Positions 59,101 through 64,000 of a stretch of 64,000 bases of DNA are shown here, piece after piece (the stretch's first letter is position 1; each line of letters opens with the position of its first letter). Both the position numbers and the translations under genes were made by a program. Source of the stretch: Ovis canadensis (Eukaryota > Chordata > Mammalia > Artiodactyla > Bovidae); the NCBI RefSeq assembly GCF_042477335.2, contig NC_091246.1, positions 251,786,501-251,850,500 on the forward strand, given 5' to 3'. The notes under the pieces were generated by a model that was not told the origin of the DNA, searched no databases, and saw only the letters and a list, made by a program, of their open reading frames with translations.

Positions 59101-61521
59101 TCAGTGTGCTCATCCCTAAAATGGAGATTAAAAACAGCATTTATGGTTCCGATATTGGTTTCTTAGTTTTCATACATGCACCATGATGAGAGGATACTGA
59201 ATGGGGAGGTGTATGAGACCTCTTTGTATGACCTTGGCACCTTTTCTCTGCATCAAGAATAAACCAAAATTAAAAGATTGTTTTAAAATAGAGTATCTCA
59301 TGGAAAGGGAGGAGTCAATGGGTCTCTACATGAAAAGATCCTTGGTAATCAGTTACCAATTCTCATTATGCTTCCAATAGCCACAGCATTTGTGGTTACT
59401 TTATTATCCAAGGTCACTGTTTTGGCCCAGGCAGAGCAGAGGTGCCAGGCCTGCAGCCCACTGGACTCCCCTGAGATTCATGTCCTCTCCCTGTGGCTGG
59501 GCTCCTTGGCAGGTGTGGCTCCAGCTGAGGGCGACATGCTGGACCTGAACAAGATGGTCAGACAAGTGACGGGGAAGACCCCCATCTTCTTCTATTCGTC
59601 CTACGGCTGCTACTGCGGAATTGGTGGCCAGGGCCAACCCAGAGATGCCACAGACTGGTAATTCCTCCCAACCACGCTCTGCCTCTCCCCAGGGACCCTC
59701 CTCTCTCGTCTCCTGTTTCCTCTCCACCCATTTATTCATCTGGTACCATGTGCTGTTGTAGCCTAGGCTGAAGGAGTTTGGGCATTACCTTGCCAGCACG
59801 TGAAATGAGCACAGCTGTACAGTAGTTGGAACATTCTTTGGCATTGCCTTTCTTTGGGGTCAGAATGGAACCTGACCTTTTCAGTCCTGTGGCCACTGCT
59901 GTTTTCCAAATTTCCCTGGCTTATTGAGTGTAGCACTTTTACAGCATCATCTTTTAGGATTTGAAAGAGCTCAACTGGAATTCCATCACTTCCAATAGCT
60001 TTCTTCCTAGTAATGCTTCCTAAGGCCTACTTGACTTCACCCAACAGGATGTCTGGCTGTTGGTGAGTGACCACACTATGGTGGTTATCCAGGTTATTAA
60101 GTCCTTTTTTGTATAGTTCTTCTGTGTATTCTTGACACGTCTTCTTAATCTCTTCCACTTGTTAGGTCTATACCATTTCTGTCCTTTACTGTGCATGAAA
60201 TATCCCCCTGGTAGCTCCAGTTTTGTTGACGAGATCTCTAGTCCTTCCCATTCTACTGTCTCCCTCTATATCTTTGCATTGATCAGTGAGGAAGGCTTTC
60301 TTATCTCTCCTTGCTCTTCTCTGGAACTCTGCATTGGTTTGGATATCTCTTTCCCTTTCTCTTCTGTCTTTCGCTTCTCTTCTTTTCTCAGCTATTTCTA
60401 AGGTATTCTCAGACAACTGTTTTACTTTCTTAGGTATCTTTTTCTTTGGGATGATTTTGGTTACCACCTCCTGGACAATGTTCCAAACCTCAGTCCATAA
60501 GTTGTTCTTCAAGGCACTCTGTCTATCAGATCTAATCCCTTGAATCTATTAATTATAATCACCTCCACTGTATAATCATAAAGGATTTGATTTAGGTCTT
60601 ACCTGAATGGTCTCATGTTTTTCCCTGCTAGGAACTCTGCTGAGCTCTGATCCAGCCTCAGCCCTTCTGGAGGGTTCCCCAGAGTTTCTGAAGTCTGCCT
60701 TGCACTATCCACCCCAAACTAGTTAGAAGAGCCACAAACACTTCCCATTGCCATTGAACATTGTTGTTTTTTTTTTAAGTCCAACTTCTTTTTGCCATGG
60801 TCTCACTTGGTTTTCATAGCAACCCAGGGATCTGCCAGAGGAGGGATGAGAGCCAGCCTGGCCCGAGGTCAGCACCCTCACCCACCACATACAGGCTGTA
60901 TGATCCTGGGCCAGTGGCCTGACCGCCCAGAGCCTCAGTTTCCTCATTTGTGAAATGAGGATAATGCTAGTACCTCTATCCTGGAGCGCCCAAAAGGATT
61001 AAGAGAGAATTCCTAGGTAGAGCAGGTGCCTGGTACATAGGAGGGAATCTTCCTTCATAGCTCAGACGGCAAAGAATCGGCCTGCAATGCAGGAGACCTG
61101 GGTTCGATCCCTGGGTCAGGAAGATCCCCTGGAGAAGAAAATGGCAAGCCACTCCAGTATTCTTGCCTGGAGAGTCACATGGACAGAGGAGCCTGGCAGG
61201 CTACAGTCCATGGGGTCGCAAGAGTCAGACATGACTTAGAGACTAAACCACCACCTGGTACAGAGGAAGCACTCGGGAACTTCTAGCTGGAAAGAAGACT
61301 AGACCCTGCAGGCCTTGACTTCCGAGGCGGACACGCAGTTTCTGCTCTGGGGCAGGGGCAACCTGGGACTCAAGCCAGCCAAGGACTCACCCTCCTCCTG
61401 TCCTCTCCTGCCAGGTGCTGCCACGAACACGACTGCTGCTATGGTAACCTGACACCCCACGACTGTGACAACCGCTATGACCACTATGACTACACCTTTT
61501 TCCGGGGGAAAGTCCAGTGTT
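56103..61521 (+). CDS. PLA2G2D: gene B: secreted phospholipase A2, group IID-like, partial (exons 1-3)
   Basis: Second copy of the group IID-like enzyme. Coding exons are 56,103-56,142, 59,513-59,657 and 61,415-61,521, all with intact GT-AG sites and the same phases as gene A; no stop. The signal peptide differs by Pro4 to Ser, and the N-terminal helix and calcium loop (YGCYCGIGG) are unchanged. Exon 3 keeps CCHEHDCC with His67 and Asp68 and both following cysteines, but differs from gene A at residues 72, 73, 75-78, 81-84, 87 and 94, making the stretch more acidic and creating an N-glycosylation motif, NLT at 73-75. Exon 4, with the second active-site Asp, must lie beyond the window: a BovB begins in intron 3 at 61,952 and runs past 64,000. 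It looks functional as far as it can be seen; an absent or broken exon 4 would make it a pseudogene. Confidence 0.88.
56511..56705 (+). repeat. Bov-tA SINE in gene B intron 1
   Basis: Counterpart of 27,501-27,705. Confidence 0.9.
57893..58079 (+). repeat. Bov-tA SINE in gene B intron 1
   Basis: Counterpart of 28,884-29,070. Confidence 0.9.
58603..58920 (-). repeat. CHR-like SINE, antisense, in gene B intron 1
   Basis: Counterpart of 29,595-29,912. Confidence 0.7.
59513..59657 (+). CDS. PLA2G2D: gene B coding exon 2
   Basis: 145 bp, identical to exon 2 of gene A at every base. The open frame upstream of the acceptor to an ATG at 59,368 is also conserved. Confidence 0.92.
59750..60640 (-). 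pseudogene. old BovB fragment, antisense, in gene B intron 2
   Basis: Counterpart of 30,740-31,615 with the same diverged minus-strand frame at 60,186-60,512. Confidence 0.8.
61046..61250 (+). repeat. Bov-tA SINE in gene B intron 2
   Basis: Counterpart of 32,012-32,215. Confidence 0.9.
61415..61521 (+). CDS. PLA2G2D: gene B coding exon 3 (diverged)
   Basis: Same 107-bp length, splice sites and catalytic CCHEHDCC as gene A, but 19 base differences, 16 of them in codons that change the residue. The differences run from 61,441 to 61,513; the first 26 bases and the last 8 are unchanged. Confidence 0.92.
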
Positions 61522-61951
61522 GTGAGTGCCTGGGCCTCAGGGTTGGAGTAGGAGGCTGAGCCAAGGAGTTGTCGCACGCATTGCTTTTGTATGCTGTGTG
61601 ACAAAGCACAAGCTGCTCAGCCTCTCTGTTTTTCTCATATGTCCACTGGCAATATCTGGGCTGTGAAGGAGAGGCAGCAACAGGGGCAGGAGGACGGAGA
61701 GGTCCCATAGAGAATTTGACCCCTTTAGGATCTGGAAGGATGCCAGACCTCAGCTTAGATCCCAGACCCACCACTGACCGGCTGCATGACCTTGAACACT
61801 TTGCTGAACTTCTCTGAACATCAAGATCCTGTTCTGGAAACTCAGGGTGATAACAGTATTCTACTCCATAAAGTTAATTCAAAAACTAAAATTAGAGGAG
61901 ACATAGGTGCCCTGCAGATGCATCCTTGAATAATCACTCAAGCTACCAAGG
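61522..61951 (+). other. gene B intron 3, part before the BovB
   Basis: Opens GTGAGTGCC and matches gene A intron 3, including a MIR at about 61,730-61,925, until CTACCAAGG, where the BovB tail begins. Confidence 0.8.
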
Positions 61952-64000
61952 TTCAGTTCAGTTCAGTCGCTCAGTCATGTCCGACTCTTTTTGACCCCAT
62001 TAACCAAGCACACCAGGCCTCCCTGTCCATCACCAACTCCCAGAGTTCACCCAAACCCATGTCTATTGATTTGGTGATGCCATCCAACCATCTCATCCTC
62101 TGTTGTCCCCTTCTCCTCCTGCCCTCAATCTTTCCCACCATCAGGATATTTTTCAATGAATCAGTTCTTCGCATCACATGGCCAAAGTTTGGAGTTTCAG
62201 CTTCAGCATCAGTCCTTCCAATGAATATTCAGGACTGATTTCCTTTAGGATGGACTGGTTGGATCGCCTTGCAGTCCAAGGGACTCTCAAGAGTCTTCTC
62301 CAACACCACAGTTCAAAACCATCAATTCTTCAGTGTTCAGTTTTCCTTAGAGTCCAATTCTCACATCCATACATGACCACTGGAAAAATCGTAACTTTGA
62401 TAGATGGACCTTTTGGCAAAGTAGTATCTCTGGTTTTCAATATGCTGTCTAGTTGGTCATAACTCTTCTTTTAAGGAGTAAGTGTCTTTTAATTTCATGG
62501 CTGCAATCACCATCTGCAGTAATTTTAGAGCACCAAAAAATAAAGTCTGACACTGTTTCCGCTGTTTTCCCATCTATTTCCCATGAAGTGATGGGACCGG
62601 ATGCCAATATTTTGGTTTTCTGAATATTGAGCTTTAAGCCAACTTTTTCACTCTCCTCTTTCACTTTCATCAAGAGGTTCTTTCATTCTTCTTCACTTTC
62701 TGCCATAAGGGTGGTATCATCTGCATATCTGAGGCTATTGATATTTCTCCTGGCAATCTTGATTCCAGCTTGTGCTTCCTCCAGCCCAGCGTTTCTCATG
62801 ATGTTCTCTGCATATAACTTAAATAAGCAGGGTGATAATATACAGCCTTGACATACTCCTTTTCCTATTTGGAACCAGTCTGTTGTTCCATGTCCAGTTC
62901 TAACTGTTGCTTCCTGACCTGCATACAGGTTTCTCAAAAGGCAAGGCAGGGGGTCTGGTATTCCCATCTCTTTCAGAATTGTCCACAGTTTATTGTGATC
63001 CACACAGTCAAAGGCATTGGCATAGTCAATAAAGCAGAAGTAGATGTTTTTCTGGAACTCTCTTGCTTTTTCCATGATCCAGTGGATGTTGGCTATTTGA
63101 TCTCTGGTTCCTCTGCCTTTTCTAAAACCAGCTTGAACATCTGGAAGTTCACGGCTCATGTATTTCTGAAGCCTGGCTTGGAGAATTTTGAGCAATACAT
63201 TACTAGTGTGTGAGAGGAGTGCAATTGTGCGGTAGTTTGAACATTCTTTGGCATCGCCTTTCTTTGGGATTGGAATGAAAACTGACCTTTTCCAGTCCCG
63301 TGGCCACTGCTGAGTTTTCCAGATTTGCTGGCATATTGAGGGAAGCACTTTCAAAGAATCAACTTTCAGGATTTGAAACAGCTCAACTGGAATTCCATCA
63401 CCTCCACTAGCTTTTTTCATAGTGATGCTTCCTAAGGCCCATTTGCCTTCACATTCCAGGATGTCTGGCTCTAGGTTAGTGATCACACTATCGTGATTAT
63501 TTGGGTCATGAAGATCTTTTTTGTACAGTTCTTCTGTGTATTCTTGCCACCTCTTCTTAATATCTTCTGCTTCTGTTCGGTCCATACCATTTCTGTCCTT
63601 TATTGAGCCCATCTTTACATGAAAGGTTCCCTTGGTATCTCTAATTTTCTTGAAGAGATCTCTAGTTTTTCTCATTCTATTGTTTTCCTGTATTTCTTTG
63701 CATTGATTGCTGAGGAAGGCTTTCTTACCTCTACTTGCTATTCTTTGGAACTCTGCTTTCAAATGGGTATATCTTTCCTTCTCTCCTTTGCTTTTTGCTT
63801 CCCTTCTTTTCACAGCTATTTGTAAGCCCTCCTCAGACAGCCATTTTGCTTTTTTTGCATTTCTTTTTCTTGGGGATGCCCTTGATTCCTGTCTCCTGTA
63901 CAGGGCCATGAACCTCATTCCATAGTTCATCAGGCACTCTGTCTATCAGATCTAGTCCCTTAAATCTATTTCTCACTTCCACTGTATAGTCATAAGGGAT
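61952..64000 (-). pseudogene. BovB LINE, antisense, runs off the window
   Basis: Tail TTCAGTTCAGTTCAGTCGCT at 61,952; at least 2.05 kb. A minus-strand frame of 415 codons (62,683-63,930) covers the middle region and most of the reverse transcriptase without a stop: FIDYANAFDCVDHNKLW (motif A) and RYADDTTLM (catalytic motif C). Its last codons lie just past the YADD motif, where a frameshift leads into another frame (62,449-62,673). The endonuclease half is outside the window. Not known to be active; the open frame suggests a young copy. Confidence 0.92.

Larger units (their letters stand above)
56143..59512 (+). other. gene B intron 1
   Basis: 3,370 bp, with the same repeat order as gene A: Bov-tA 56,511-56,705, MIR about 57,040-57,260, Bov-tA 57,893-58,079, antisense CHR-like SINE 58,603-58,920, MIR about 59,008-59,140. 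A short G run at 58,246-58,256 replaces a mixed stretch in gene A. Confidence 0.85.
59658..61414 (+). other. gene B intron 2
   Basis: 1,757 bp with old antisense BovB (59,750-60,640), MIR (about 60,840-61,045) and Bov-tA SINE (61,046-61,250), as in gene A. Confidence 0.85.
43177..61951. repeat. segmental duplication unit B
   Basis: Partner of unit A (17,969-32,925). It carries a solo LTR and two BovB insertions that unit A lacks, and is itself bounded on the right by a third BovB (61,952). It lacks the unit A L1. The order of all shared repeats and exons is the same. Confidence 0.92.

Noticed and set aside
17969-61951. Assembly artefact as the explanation for the two units
   Set aside because: Each unit has private insertions, with the matching empty site in the other, and exon 3 differs at 19 positions; haplotype duplication would not give this so readily, though long reads should confirm.

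Overview
This is a ruminant, almost certainly bovid, nuclear genome window. It is packed with BovB (RTE-type) LINEs, ruminant tRNA-derived SINEs of the Bov-tA kind, ruminant L1 3' ends and endogenous-retrovirus LTRs. The only protein-coding genes I can support are two tandem paralogues of a group IID-like secreted phospholipase A2 (PLA2G2D family), both on the + strand. Conserved synteny and a remembered report of group IID-like PLA2 expansion in Bos taurus suggest the sPLA2 cluster (cattle chromosome 2); that placement is recall, not something I could check.

Layout. 1-17,968: no gene recognised; a short tandem duplication at the left end, then a transposon nest of old L1 pieces cut by SINEs, an antisense LTR (6,062-7,664), two opposed BovB copies (8,757-9,969 and 10,228-11,412), a ruminant L1 (12,124-14,045), a long antisense BovB (14,725-17,521) and a 5' L1 scrap. 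17,969-32,925 (unit A) and 43,177-61,951 (unit B) are two copies of one segmental duplication of about 13.4 kb after later insertions are removed. Gene A (27,093-34,355) has four coding exons and is intact: 146 residues with signal peptide, calcium loop, His-Asp catalytic pair and 14 cysteines in the mature part. Gene B (56,103 to beyond the window) shows exons 1-3; its exon 4 should lie to the right of a BovB that starts at 61,952 and runs off the window. 34,356-43,176 between the units holds the 3' flank of gene A, L2/MIR relics, a BovB copy with a 5' inversion, an ERV LTR inside a MaLR-type LTR, and a stretch without recognisable content.

Main result. The two copies are nearly identical through exon 1, exon 2 and the introns, but exon 3 differs at 19 of 107 bases, giving 12 amino-acid changes in a 23-residue stretch and only three silent codon changes. 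Exon 2 is identical at every base. This points to focused diversification of the surface just after the catalytic helix, either by selection or by gene conversion from another paralogue.

The paired units also make a natural dating experiment. The L1 at 20,044-21,615 is only in unit A; the solo LTR at 45,990-47,233, the BovB piece at 48,171-49,097, the BovB at 49,883-53,026 and the BovB at 61,952 are only in unit B. The unmatched copy carries the empty site in each case.
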